Source: Manihot esculenta
Taxonomy: Eukaryota; Streptophyta; Magnoliopsida; Malpighiales; Euphorbiaceae
Direction: 5' to 3'
Assembly: GCF_001659605.2 (NCBI RefSeq)
Contig: NC_035174.2
Span: 18,948,009 to 19,012,008 of the forward strand
Length of the DNA stretch: 64,000 nt
Positions 44,130 to 56,447 of this stretch are shown here, piece by piece (the stretch's first letter is position 1; every line of letters starts with the position of its first letter). The notes below the pieces were generated by a model. It had not been told where the DNA came from. It saw nothing but the letters and a program-made list of their open reading frames with translations, and made no database searches. A program made the translations under genes and the position numbers.

Positions 44130-45131
44130 TCTCATCATTGGGTGTTCTGATGTGTATGCATTAATGGACCCGGGTGCATCTCATTCATTTATTGCTCCGA
44201 GAGCCGTTGAGAGGTTGGGTCTGATAGTCTCTGGGTTAGAGTGTCCCCTATGGGTCAATGGACCCAAGTGTGACCCGTTAGTGGCAGAGTCAGTCTGCCA
44301 GTACAGTCCAGTTTTTGTTGAGGGAAGATGCCTCTCCGCCGACCTTGTGGTTCTAGATTTGACAGACTTTGACGTCATTCTAGGGATGGATTGGCTATCT
44401 ACCCATGGTGCTACCTTGGACTGCAGAGACAAGGTAGTCAGGTTCAGAGATCAGAACAGGCCAGAGGTCGTCTTCAGAGGAGATAAGAGGGGTACACCTA
44501 GAGGTCTGATATCAGCTCTTCAGGCTCGTAGGTTGCTTAGGAAGGGATGTCAGGGGTATTTGGCTCATGTGAGAGAGCTAGATAGTCAGCTCAAGGAGCC
44601 AGCCTCGGTGCCAGTTGTCAGAGAATTTCAGGATGTTTTTCCAGACGAGCTTCCAGGTTTACCACCTGCTAGGGAGATAGAGTTCGAGATAGAGTTGATG
44701 CCTGGAACTAGACCGATCTCTATCCCTCCCTACAGGATGGCCCCAGCCGAGTTGAAGGAATTGAAAGAACAGTTGCAAGAGCTGGTAGAAAAGGGCTTCA
44801 TCCGACAGAGTACCTCACCTTGGGGTGCTCCAGTCTTGTTTGTGAGGAAGAAGGATGGATCCTTTAGACTTTGTATCGACTACAAGCAGTTGAACAAAGT
44901 CACTACCAAGAACAGGTACCCTCTGCCAAGGATCGATGATCTATTCGACCAGCTAGCAGGAGCGAGTTGTTTCTCCAAAATAGATCTGAGATCGGGGTAC
45001 CATCAGCTAAGGATAAGGGATGAAGATGTGCCAAAGACAACTTTCAGGACCAGATATGGGCATTTTGAGTTCCTTGTGATGCCGTTCGGGTTAATCAACG
45101 CCCCTGCTGCATTCATGGATCTCATGAATAG
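44130..45131 (+). pseudogene. Element C protease and RT N-terminal half, cut by D
   Basis: Resumes with [19 protein letters not shown] (protease DPGAS at about 44167) and continues without stops: [20 protein letters not shown]-type linker, RT with [65 protein letters not shown] and [16 protein letters not shown], then AAFMDLMN. It is broken in mid-codon at 45131, before the FIDD catalytic block, by D's LTR. Confidence 0.92.
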
Positions 45132-47414
45132 TGTAATACCCGGCTAGACTCCGGTATCGGAATTCCTACCGTCCGGTGGAATTTCGAATGTCGGAAGTCT
45201 CTAGTAGGGTAGAAACATGTTTTCATAAAATGTTTTAAGGTATTTCATGGTTTTAAGTAAAATGGAAATGAGTTTTTGCATAAAAACAACCTTGGAGGAA
45301 AACTCAGGTTCGGCCGCCGAACATGCATGCCTTCGGGAGCGCCTTTAGGCCCCCGAAAGCATAAGTGAGGAAAGTCTAGGTTCGGCCGCCGAACATGGCA
45401 TGCATGCGGAGGCACGTTCGGCCCCCGAACGTGGCCTGGCCAGCCACTATAAAAGGGTCCCTTAGCCGAAAACGGGCGAGCTTTTTCCCCATTTCCAGCC
45501 AAGGTGAGCTCTCTGCAATCCCTCACCGATCTTGAGTTCTTTCCTTCCAATCCTACTCGTTTTTCATGAGTTTCTACTTTGTTTTGAAGATTTTCAAGCT
45601 TTGAGCAAGGTTTTGGAGCTTTGAGGTTCAAGGGAACTCAACCCCTCCCATCTCCGAGTTTGGGACGTCTCTCTCTCGATCTCCATGAGGTAAGAGCCGA
45701 TCTTAAGCTCATTGCAGGTTTTAAGCAAGTTTTAAGTAGATCTATGGGGTAGAATGCATGTTTAGCTCATAGTTAGGTTTATGGGTTTTATATGTGTTTA
45801 TGATTAATGTGAGTTGCTTGTTGTGTTGTAGTTGGGGTTTTTGTTGGTTTGATGCCCCTAGGAACTTGTATGCTTGTTTGTGTATGTTTGGGAATGTTGT
45901 AGAATAAGTTTATGCATGATTGGGTAGTTTTGGAGGCATTGTACATAGGAGAGCTGAGTTTCTGCCACTAAGGGAGAAACCAGGTTCGGCAGCCGAAGGA
46001 ACTTTCGGCCACCGAACATGCTTGTGGAGGCAGCCTTCGGCTGCCGAAGCTTGCCCCCGAAAGAGGACTTTCGTCTCTGTCTGGGAGTTTCGGCCGCCGA
46101 AAGTGCCGCCGAACATGCATGAGTTTCGCCTCTGTCTGGGAGTTTCGGCCGCCGAAGGTGCCGCCGAACCTGCCTGACTTTCGGCTCTGGAGGGACTTTC
46201 GGCCGCCGAACCTGCCGCCGAAAGTGCCCTGTCCAGCCCTCTCTTGCATGTTTTTCTATGATTGTTTCATGATGTTTTAGGGGGTTTTTAGGGAGTAGTT
46301 TAGAGTTATGTTCTTGTTTGTTTGGTCCCTCATTTGAGTCCACCTGTGTAGGTTTGGACCCGAGGAACCGAGGACCCCAGCAGTGAGTCAGCTGCTCCAG
46401 TGTCTGGTCAGAGCTACCCAGAGGTGAGTGGAATAACTCAGTATGTTTTAAAGCAAATAATGGACTTTTTAGCATGTTTCACGCATCATGAATGCCATGA
46501 GATGTACTAGGTTGTTTGCATTAGAATTCACGAATATGTTGCATTGCATACTTTATTGTTGATTGATGTGGATCAACGTTGGATGATCCAAAGCCCTCGA
46601 TCTATGATATGACGATGTGATATGTACAGTACGGAATGTAAGACCAGTGGGACCCATTCTACGTTCGCTGGCACCATGTAAGGGAAAGACCAGGACCCAT
46701 TCTACATTCTGGCACAGTTGGACTGTTAGGTTATGCTATGTTATGTAAGAGAAAGACCAGGACCCATTCTACGTTCTGGCACAGTTAGACTATGTAGAGG
46801 GCTATTGGTGACAAGTTCATCCTTGATGTGATTAGCTGTGATGTGATGCATTCCATGTTAGCATATGTTTTGAATGTTTTATTATTCTGCTCACTGGGCT
46901 CTAGTAGCTCACCCCTCTCCCATTTTCCCCAGGATTGCAGGTACAGGGTAGACCAGGAGATCCATAAGAGTAATGAAGTCATGTATATGTAATAGATAGT
47001 GTGGACATGATAAATGTATTAATGTTATGTAAGAGTACAGTTTTAGTCGTGTAATGACTTTGAGGATTAGAGATTGTGCTTGACTATATGTATAAGATAT
47101 CCCTTTTAATACATGATCTTATATATTTTATGATGAATATGCAAACCAACTCAACGTATGATGTATCGCCCATTGGGGCATTGATGAGATCCCAAAGAGG
47201 GGTCATGATTATGATTATGTTTATGTTTAGTGCATGCACAGGTTGAGTTTGGTGTATGAACGAAAGAAAAGTTTTAAATTTTTATGTATTTTCTTGATCA
47301 TGTATGGGATTAAACAAGTTGTCAGGTTGCAGGTTAGGCTTGCTACGGGTCCCGGCGGCCTTAAGCCGACCTGGATCCTAGCGCCGGTAGCGGTCCGATT
47401 TTTGGGTCGTTACA
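45132..47414 (+). repeat. Element D 5' LTR
   Basis: A 2283-bp LTR of the same subfamily as C's. TATAAAAGG is at 45448-45456, flanked by palindrome clusters (45308-45430 and 45983-46222). Donor-like AGGTAAG is at about 45689 and AGGTGAGT at about 46421. Tandem AGACCAGGACCC...TTCTAC units are at about 46639-46787. Confidence 0.92.
46069..46230 (+). repeat. 55-bp tandem repeat, 3 units, in D LTR
   Basis: Units start at 46069, 46124 and 46179. Each holds CTCTG, then TTTCGGCCGCCGAA and GCCGCCGAA. The 55-bp period carries two palindromic half-sites per unit. S2 has about two units, C about three. Confidence 0.82.
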
Positions 47415-47417
47415 GAA

Positions 47418-47429
47418 TGGTATCAGAGC
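47418..47429 (+). promoter_or_regulatory. Primer-binding site (tRNA-iMet), element D
   Basis: TGGTATCAGAGC, three bases after the LTR end (47414). Confidence 0.93.
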
Positions 47430-47686
47430 CCTAGGTTCATAGGATCGGACCTAGAGTGTCAGGCTCATAGATGTTATAAAAGGTCAAGCACAATAGGAAA
47501 GATCATGTCCACTAGGATAGGATGTAGAGTCCTGTCTTGTATGATGATGTGAAATGCCATGATTATATACAGGTGCATTGATGCTATGAGATGAATGATG
47601 TATATGTGATGAAGGTTCATGTGTGCCCACATGAACCATATGATGCTAATGTTTGTGTGATGTGTACTGTTTTTTCAGAAAACAGG

Positions 47687-49099
47687 ATGAGAGGAACTCG
47701 TCGATCTGCACGATTGACTGGAGTGCCATCTGAGGATGAGGGCACGAGCGCCCGTCCTCCTACATTGCCTAGGGCAATGTCATGTAGAGCAAACAGAGAA
47801 AGAGTGTCAAGGGACCCTAGAAGGTCTTTTGATGCTAGCAGAAAGGAGACAGATAGAGGAGGAAGTTCTTTAGATGTGAGGGAGGTTATGGAAGAGGATC
47901 AGAGGAGGGATGGGAATCTGGATGTCAGCATGGCGGAAGAAGGGACAGGGGAGTCACAGGGAGGCGCTCAGGCCTCGGGTATGGTTTTCCACCCCATTAT
48001 CCACTCTTCCCACAGGGTTCAGGGTATCCGATGGGAGGCACATCGGATTACTCCAGCTTTAACCCCTACCCTACCTACATGCCCTATCCACCTTTCTATC
48101 CACCTTACACACAGTACCCAGCTTATCCAACCTCACCCTTCTATCCAAATCCGGCAAACCCCATCTCGGGGAATGCTGCACCCCCACCTCCTACAGAACC
48201 AGCAGCCCCAGTTACTCAACCTTCTAGACCTAGCTCAGCCGGAGGGAGCAAGGTGAAGATGATAGATTACCTCAAGCTGGATGCTCCCAAATATAAGTCA
48301 GGGGATGACCCCTTTGAGTATCTGAGAGTAGTGAAGACAATAACTGATGAGCTAGGGGCAGATGACAGCAGGGCCATTCAGATGGCAGGGTTCACCTTAA
48401 AGTGCAAGAAGGCACGGGAATGCTTCAAGTGTTATGTGGACCCGAGACTAGACGGCATGACATGGGAGGAATTTGCGAATGAGTTCGCGGGATGGGCTTT
48501 TCCAGACAGTTCCAGACAAATGAAGATGATTGAGTTTGAGCAACTGAGGCAGACAGAGCACATGAGTGTAGAGGAGTTCACAGATAAATTCTTGGAGCTA
48601 TTGCCTTTTTCAGGGCAAGGTCTGGATACAGATACGAAGAAAGCCAAGAGATATGTTATGAAGCTGCATTCTAGGTACTCCTCGTTGATTCAGTCAGTTG
48701 AGAGAGAAAGTTTCCACACTGTAGTGGATATGGCTCGAAGGATGGAGGCAAGTGCTATTGTTGAGGGGTCAGTGAAGCAGTCAGTGACCCAGTCTTCAGG
48801 GGTTAAGACCCCAGGCAGAGGAGGGCCAGGTCTCTCTTCTCAGAGCTCAAGTAAGAAGAGGTGGGATAACACCACCAAGAAGCCGAAAAAGTACAAGTTT
48901 TGGAATAAGTTGAAATCCGGTCTGGGATTTGGCGGTGGCTCGAGCTCAGGCTCAGATGGTACAGAATGCCAGAGATGTGGAAGGCCACACAGGGGAGTGT
49001 GTCGAGTTGGGACTAATACATGTTTCAGATGTGGATAGGAGGGACACATGGCGCGGGAGTGTCCTAGAGCACCTTTTATGGGCCAGCCCCAGCAGATAG
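47687..49099 (+). pseudogene. Element D gag, part 1 (frameshift and stop), cut by E
   Basis: Begins [12 protein letters not shown] at 47687, 8 bases after a CAG acceptor-like site (47676-47678). A one-base deletion near 47979 (C has one more G) shifts the frame; the true sense continues in the frame read from about 48031 ([13 protein letters not shown]) through the capsid core ([13 protein letters not shown]) and the first zinc motif CQRCGRPHRGVC. In the second zinc motif a UAG at 49036-49038 replaces a Gln codon (CFRCG-stop-EGHMAREC). E is inserted after GATAG at 49095-49099. Confidence 0.88.
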
Positions 49100-51263
49100 T
49101 GTAACGACCCCAAAATGGACCGTCACCGGCGCTAGGATTCAGGTCGGCTTAAGGCCGCCAGAACCCGTAGCAAGCCTGCTATACTCTCTGTGTACCTGTA
49201 AACCTCATACATGATCATACATTTTCTGTGAAAATAAAACTCTTTTCTGAACCAAGGCTTAACCTGTGCATGCACTATCTCTGTACTCTGTACTCATGTA
49301 CTCTGTACTCTGTATCCCTGACTAGAGCTTGCTCTAGATGGGTTAACTCATACTTGTTAAGCCTGGTTTTCACATACAGGAAAACATATATACATATACA
49401 GATCATGTACAAAACATACATCACTAGGTCAAGCAACAACTATTACATCTCTTTAATATTACATGTCCACTCTAAGCTATTACAGATCTCTTTACTTTTC
49501 CTGCACTCTGCTGGACTGTCCCTGTACACTGTACACTGAACCTGCAAAACTGGGGTTAAGGGAGTGGGATGAGCTCTATAGCCCAGTGAGTAGAACAGTA
49601 AAACATCTCAGTAAAATATGATCTCATGAAATGCACCATATCACAGACAAGCCACATCAAGAGTAAACCTGTCACCACATAGTCCCAGTAACTCTGTGCC
49701 AGGGCGTAGAATCGAGCACCTGGTCTTCCTGTCATATATGTATATGTGTATATAACACCTCTGTACTTACCATTGCCAGGGCGTAGTCAAAGGCTCCTGG
49801 ACTTTGCTATACCTGCCAGGGCGTAGTCAAAGGCTCCTGGACTTCGCTATACCTGCCAGGGCGTAGTCAAAGGCTCCTGGACTTCCTGTCTGTGACTATG
49901 GGATCATTCAGCATTTACCCACATCAACAATTAACAATGCAATGCAACATATTCATGGCTACTAATGCAATCAACCTATGGCATAAACATGATGCATGAG
50001 ATATGCGAAAACATTCCATTATGCAAGTAAAAGAATTACGTTTAGTTCCACTCACCTCTGGCTATCTGGACTGACTGACTCTGCAGGTTCTGAACCTCTG
50101 GAGCAGTACTCACTGCTGCTCTCTCTGGTTCCTCTGGTCTGTACCTATACAGATGGACTCAAATGAGGGACCAAACAAGCGTAGAATAACTCTCTTAAAC
50201 TTCCCCAAGAATCCCCTTAAACTCACTCAACTATCCCTGCAAAGCATGCAAAAGAAAGCTGGACAGGACACTTTCGACGGCAGGTTCGGCGGCCGAATGT
50301 CCTCTCCAGAGATGAAACTCAAGCACCTTCGGCGGCACCTTCGGCGGCCGAATCCCCCAAACAGAGCCGAACATGCAAAACAGGCTGTGGCAGCCAAGCC
50401 ACCATGCTAGAGGTTCGGCGGCCGAATGAACCTTCGGCTGCCGAACCTGAGTTCATCCAGAACTCAGCTTCAACGGCAAACCATCTTCTCCTTCCCTTCA
50501 CCCATTCAAACCATACTCCTCAACACACATATACGCATGTATATGATCACAGGGGTCCAAAACTATCTAATAACCCCAAACAACAAATCAAACAAATACA
50601 GAAACATGTATACACGCATAACTCATCAAAAACCACTACTTCTCACTGAAACATACATCTCTCTCCCTTAACTTCCATAAAACCTTCAAAAAAACACATA
50701 AACATGTTCAAGAGCATTACTTACCTCCTGTAACAAGAAACTGAACACTCTGAACTAAGGAAAACGGACCAACTCTCCTCACACTCTCAACCTCGCACAA
50801 ACGGAGCTTTTTGCTTCAAAACATTCAAACCCTTGTGAACGATCAACACACTCTGCATGAGCTGCTCAAACTCAGCAAATAAACCGGGGGAGACGTGGCC
50901 AACGTCTGGACATGAGCTGGTGATAACACCTGTCCAAAATGCTGACTAAGGGATACAAAACTGCTGGCTAAGCAACTCAGCTTCGGCTGCCGAATCGCAT
51001 GCAAAACCATGCAACATTCGGGGGCCGAACCTGAATTCGGAAGCCGAATATTGAGCACTTTCGGCGGCCGAACTTATCTTCGGCGGCCGAACTTGGCCAG
51101 TCTCCATGAACCATTTTCTCTTCAAAACTCAAAACTATCGAACTGTAAAACTATAAAACACATCATAACACTTAGAAACCATAACTCCTTATATAGAATC
51201 CCAACACCCCGGATTCCACCAGACAATAGAAATTTCGGTGCCGGATTCTAGCCGGGTATTACA
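49100..51263 (-). repeat. Element E 3' LTR
   Basis: A 2164-bp LTR running in element orientation from 51263 to 49100. Palindromes are at 50982-51095 and 50273-50450. A 40-bp tandem array is at 49774-49890. Splice-donor-like sites correspond to TTACCTCC near 50722 and CTCACCTC near 50052 on the plus strand. Confidence 0.94.
49774..49890 (-). repeat. 40-bp tandem repeat, 3 units, in E 3' LTR
   Basis: Units at 49774, 49814 and 49854, same CCAGGGCGTAGTCAAAGG core as in S3. The 5' LTR copy is at 57125-57241. Confidence 0.87.
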
Positions 51264-51300
51264 TTCTCCCCTCCTTAAGAACATTCGTCCTCGAATGTTC
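51264..51300 (-). promoter_or_regulatory. Polypurine tract and stem-loop, element E
   Basis: The minus strand reads CTTAAGGAGGGGAGAA next to the 3' LTR, and beside it is the perfect inverted repeat GAACATTCG-AGGA-CGAATGTTC (51279-51300; 9-bp arms, 4-base loop). Confidence 0.87.
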
Positions 51301-51339
51301 CTAAAACAACAAAAACAAAACACAAGGAGGAAACTAACC

Positions 51340-54300
51340 TCAAAACAGATGTGGATACTGCTGGAGCATAGACTCCCGCGTCTCCCAGGTGCACTCTTCT
51401 AGATTATGGTGGTTCCATAGAACTTTCACCATCGGAATCTCCTTGTTCCTTAGCTGTCTGATCTGCGTGTCCAGAATCCGCACTGGCTGCTCTATATAGG
51501 TGAGATCCGTATGAATCTCCACCTCAGGCTCACTCAGAACCTGATTCGGATCTGACACAAACTGTCGTAGCATAGAAACATGAAATACCGGGTGAATTCT
51601 CTCCATAGAAGCAGGTAAATCCAGCTTATACGACACATTTCCGATCCTCTGCAATACCTCAAAGGGTCCAATGTACCGTGGAGCCAATTTACCTTTCTTT
51701 CCAAAACGAACCACTCCTTTCATTGGAGACACTTTTAGCAATACCCAATTACCCTCTTGAAACTCTAACTGCTTCCTGCGAACGTCTGCATAACTTTTCT
51801 GTCTGCTCTGAGCTGTTCTGATTCTCTCTCTGATCATGGGCACTATTCTACTGGTAATGTCTACTACCTCTGGCCCTGCAAGAGCCTTCTCTCCTACCTC
51901 TTCCCAGCAAACAGGGGATCTGCACTTCCTCCCATACAAAGCTTCATAAGGAGCCATCCCGATGCTCGCATGATAGCTGTTATTGTAGGCAAACTCCACC
52001 AAAGGTAAATGCTGCCTCCAAGAACCGCCAAAGTCTAACACACATAGGCGAAGCATATCCTCTATGGTCTGGATGGTCCTTTCTGACTGTCCATCAGTCT
52101 GTGGGTGGAAAGCAGTACTAAAATCTAATCTTGTGCCCATTGCACTTTGCAGACTCCGCCAAAAGCGGGAGGTAAACTGAGGTCCTCTGTCTGAAACTAT
52201 AGACACTGGAACTCCATGTAATCTCACTATCTCATCCAGATACACCTGTGCTAACTTATCCACAGAATAGTTACTTCTAACTGGAATGAAATGAGCAGAT
52301 TTCGTGAGTCTGTCCACAATCACCCATATAGAGTCTATCCTGTTGGACGCTACTGGTAAACCCACTACAAAATCCATGGCTATGTTCTCCCATTTCCACT
52401 CTGGAATCGGTAATGGGTTAAGCATTCCGGCTGGTTTCTGATGCTCTAATTTCACCCTCTGACAAACCTCACAGGCTGTCACGAACTGCGCCACTTCTTT
52501 CTTCATGGCTGGCCACCAATAAACCCTTTTCAGATCCTGATACATCTTGGTGGCTCCTGGGTGAACACTATACCTTGCATTATGAGCTTCCCTCATAATG
52601 TCTTCCTTCACACTGCCCCTATCTGGTACACAAAGTCAACTCCCATAGCGAAGGATCCCTTTGCTGTCAAATCTGAACTCTACACTATTGCCTGACTGAA
52701 CAGTCCTGGCAATTTTCATCAACTCAGGGTCCTCGTGCTGTCTCTGAGCTATCTGCTCCAGAAACATAGGTGTCACTCTCATTTGTGCTATCAACGCACC
52801 TGTACCAGACAACTCTAACTGTAATCCCTCGTCAAAGAGCTTATAAAGCTCCCTCACAGCCGGTCTCCGTTCTGTTGCTATATGGGATAAACTGCCTAGT
52901 GACTTCCGGCTTAGGGCGTCTGCGACAACATTCGCCTTACCCGGATGATACTGGATCTTACAATCATAATCACTGAGCAATTCGACCCATCTTCTCTGCC
53001 GCAAATTCAGCTCTCTCTGACTTAAGATGTACTGTAAACTTTTGTGATCGGTGAAGATCTCGCATTTAACCCTGTAGAGGTAATGCCGCCACATCTTAAG
53101 TGCAAAGATAACTGCTGCCATCTCCAGGTCATGGGTAGGGTAATTCAACTCGTGCTTCTTCAACTGTCTAGAAGCATAAGCTATTACTCTATCACTCTGC
53201 ATCAATACACAACCCAATCCCACTCGAGATGCATCACAGAACACTGTGAACTCTTTATTACTGACAGGCAGAGCTAACACTGGTGCTGTTGTCAATCTCC
53301 TCTTGAGCTCCTCAAAGCTCTCTTCACACTGGTCTAACCAGATAAACTTCTGGTTCTTCTGCGTCAATTTGGTCATAGGAGCTGCTATCTTTGAGAAGTT
53401 CTGAACGAACCTCCTGTAGTACCCTGCCAGTCCCAGAAAGCTTTTAATCTCAGTTACTGTCGTGGGTCTGGGCCAGTTAGCTACAGCCTCTATCTTCTTG
53501 GGGTCTACCTCAATACCCTCTGCTGATACCACATGTCCCAATAAGGCAATGCTCCCCAACCAAAACTCACACTTCGAGAACTTGGCATATAAACCATGCT
53601 CTCTCAGTGTCTGCAGAACGATCCTCAGATGCTGGGCATGCTCCTCTGCATCTCTGGAATACACTAAGATATCATCGATAAACACAATGACAAAGTGATC
53701 CAGAAACTCACTGAATACCTTGTTCATGAGATCCATAAATGCTGCAGGGGCGTTAGTCAACCCGAACGGCATCACTAAGAACTCATAATGCCCATATCTC
53801 GTCCGGAAAGCTGTCTTAGGCACATCTGCCTCTCTGACTCTCAACTGATGATACCCGGATCTCAGATCTATTTTCGAGAAACAACCTGCTCCAGCTAGCT
53901 GGTCAAATAGATCATCAATCCGAGGTAAGGGATACCTATTCTTGATAGTGACCTTGTTCAACTGTCTGTAGTCGATACAAAGTCTAAGGGATCCATCCTT
54001 CTTTCTGACAAAGAGTACTGGAGCACCCCAAGGTGAGGTACTAGGGCGGATGAAACCCTTATCTACCAAGTCCTGCAACTGTTCTTTCAACTCTGTTAAC
54101 TCAGCTGGCGCCATCCTGTAGGGAGGAATAGAGATAGGTCTGGTACCTGGCAACAATTCAATTTCAAACCCTATCTCCCTATCAGGTGGTAGTCCTGGCA
54201 AATCGTCTGGGAACACATCGAGAAACTCTCGGACTACTGGTACTGTGGCTGGTTCCCTCACCTGACTGTCTAGCTCTCTCACATGAGCTAGAAACCCCTG

Positions 54301-56238
54301 ACAACCCCTCCTAAGCAAACGACGAGCCTGAAGGGCTGAAATCATACCTCTGGGTGTACCTCTCCTGTCTCCTCTGAAGACACACTCTGACCCATCCTGG
54401 TCTCTGAGACTCACTAGCTTCTCTCGACAGTCCAACGTAGCACTATATGCAGATAGCCAATCCATCCCTAGAATGACATCAAAATCTGTCAAGTCTAGAA
54501 CCACAAGGTCAGCTGGAAGGCATCTACCCTCTATGAATACTGGACTGAAACGACAGACTGACACTGCCACTGATGGGTCACATCTAGGTCCACTGACCCA
54601 GAGAGGATACTCTAACTCAGAACTGATCAAACCCAATCGCTCTATGGCTCTCGAAGCAATAAAGGAATGAGAAGCACCGGGGTCCATCAAAGCATACACA
54701 TCTGAACACCCAATGATGAGATTACCTGACACCACTGTGTTCGACGTGTTAGCCTCCTCCTGTGTCACTGTGAAAATCCGTGCTGGGGCTACCGGATTTC
54801 CACCTCGGGAACCTGCTGCTGAAGTAGAGGCTACCCCTCTCCCTCTACCTCTGCCACTAGTCTGAGGCATGACTGGAGCTGCTGGCCGTACAACTGGCTG
54901 TACCACACTGCCTGAACTCATCTGCTGGGATGGTGCAAAAGTCATCTGCGGACAATCCCGAGCAATATGCCCTTCCTGTCCACATCGAAAACAAGCTGTA
55001 GATCCCAACCGACAAACTCCTCCATGTGGTTTTCCACATCGTCTGCAGACTGGAGCTGTGCCAGAGCTTGAGCCACTACCTATTCCCAGACCTGACTTGA
55101 CTTTACTCCAGAACTTACTCTTTGTTCCCTTTGCTCTATCCCATCTTTTACTGCTTGGTGTGGGGGCTTTAGAACCCGAAGCCTGTGCCTTTGACTGTTT
55201 TTGAATATTGGCACTAGCTTCCATTTTCCTGGCTGCGTCTACTATTGTGTGGAAACTCTCCTTTTCTGCTGGAAGAATCAAGGAAGCATACCTGGGATGC
55301 AGTCTCATCGTATATCTCCTTGCTTTCTTCTGATCAGTATCATAGGCTTGACCCACATACTGAAGCAGATCCAGGAACTTATCTGTGAATTCATCAACAC
55401 TCATCTCATCTGTCTGTCTCAACTGTTCAAATTCAATTACTTTCATCTCCCTCGAACTGTCAGGAAAAGCCCACCCTGCAAACTCATTGGCGAACTCTCC
55501 CCATGACATGCTGTCCATTCTAGGCTCCACATAATTCTTAAACCATTCTCTGGCTTTCTTGCATTTTAGTGTGAAACCTGCCATCTCAATGGCTCTCCTA
55601 TCATCTGCTCCCAATTCACTGGTTATCATCCTAACTGCTCTGAGGTAATCAAATGGATCCTCTCCCGTGTTGTATTTAGGAGCATCCAATTTCAAGTACT
55701 CCGTCATTTGGACTTTACCTCCAGATGAGCTAGGGTCATGTCTGTCAACAACAGGGGCTACTGGTTCTGGTGGTAATACTGGTTCATTTGGCTCTAGGTG
55801 TGCTGCACTTGGATGGGTAGGGGAAGAGGGATACATCGGATATGGTGGATAGTAAGGATAAGGCATATAAGGCATATAAGGAGGATATGGCACAAAACTC
55901 GAGTACTCCGACATACCTCCCATCGGATACTCTGGATAGCCAAAACCTGAGGTCTGAGCACCTCCCTGCGACTCTCCCATACCTTCCTCAAAACTGCCTA
56001 TTCCCATGCTGTCATCTCTAGACTGATCAATCTCCATAGCTTCCCTCCTTTCCTCTGATCTTCCTCCCCTAGCTGTTCCTCTTCTGCTCTCGTCGACAGA
56101 CCTTCTAGGGTCTATTGACGTACCTTCCCTGCTAGATCTCTGAGACCTTGCCCTTGGCAATGCAGGAGGACGAGCAGCTGGTCTCTCATTTTCTGGTGGG
56201 ACTCCAGTCAATCGAGCTGATCGACGAGTTCCTCGCAT
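51340..56238 (-). CDS. Element E gag-pol polyprotein, one in-frame UGA
   Basis: One frame of 1633 codons from ATG 56236-56238 ([12 protein letters not shown]) to the terminal stop at 51340-51342, broken only by UGA at 52636-52638 (codon 1201; a sense codon in Y). Domains by residue: P/Y-rich gag N-terminus; capsid about 185-340; zinc motifs [12 protein letters not shown] and [14 protein letters not shown] about 400-430; protease DPGAS about 518; RT with FIDDIL about 850; RNase H FCDAS about 1000; a UGA in the linker before integrase; HHCC zinc finger about 1215-1265; integrase core with [13 protein letters not shown] and GQSERT; C-terminal chromodomain-like end ([13 protein letters not shown]). 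As it stands, protein without integrase could be made unless the stop is read through. Confidence 0.94.
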
Positions 56239-56435
56239 CTTTATTCTGGAAACACAACATATAACATACCACTTTAGCACATAAACATCACATATCAATC
56301 ATACACTCATGGCATATCATAACAGATAGGACTCCAGACCCTATCCTAGTGGACATGATTTCCTATTGTGCTTGACCACTTCTAACCTGTATGAGCCCAA
56401 CACTGTCTCTATAGGTCCGATCATGTGAACCTAGG

Positions 56436-56447
56436 GCTCTGATACCA
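56436..56447 (-). promoter_or_regulatory. Primer-binding site (tRNA-iMet), element E
   Basis: The plus strand reads GCTCTGATACCA, three bases from the 5' LTR edge at 56451. Confidence 0.93.
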
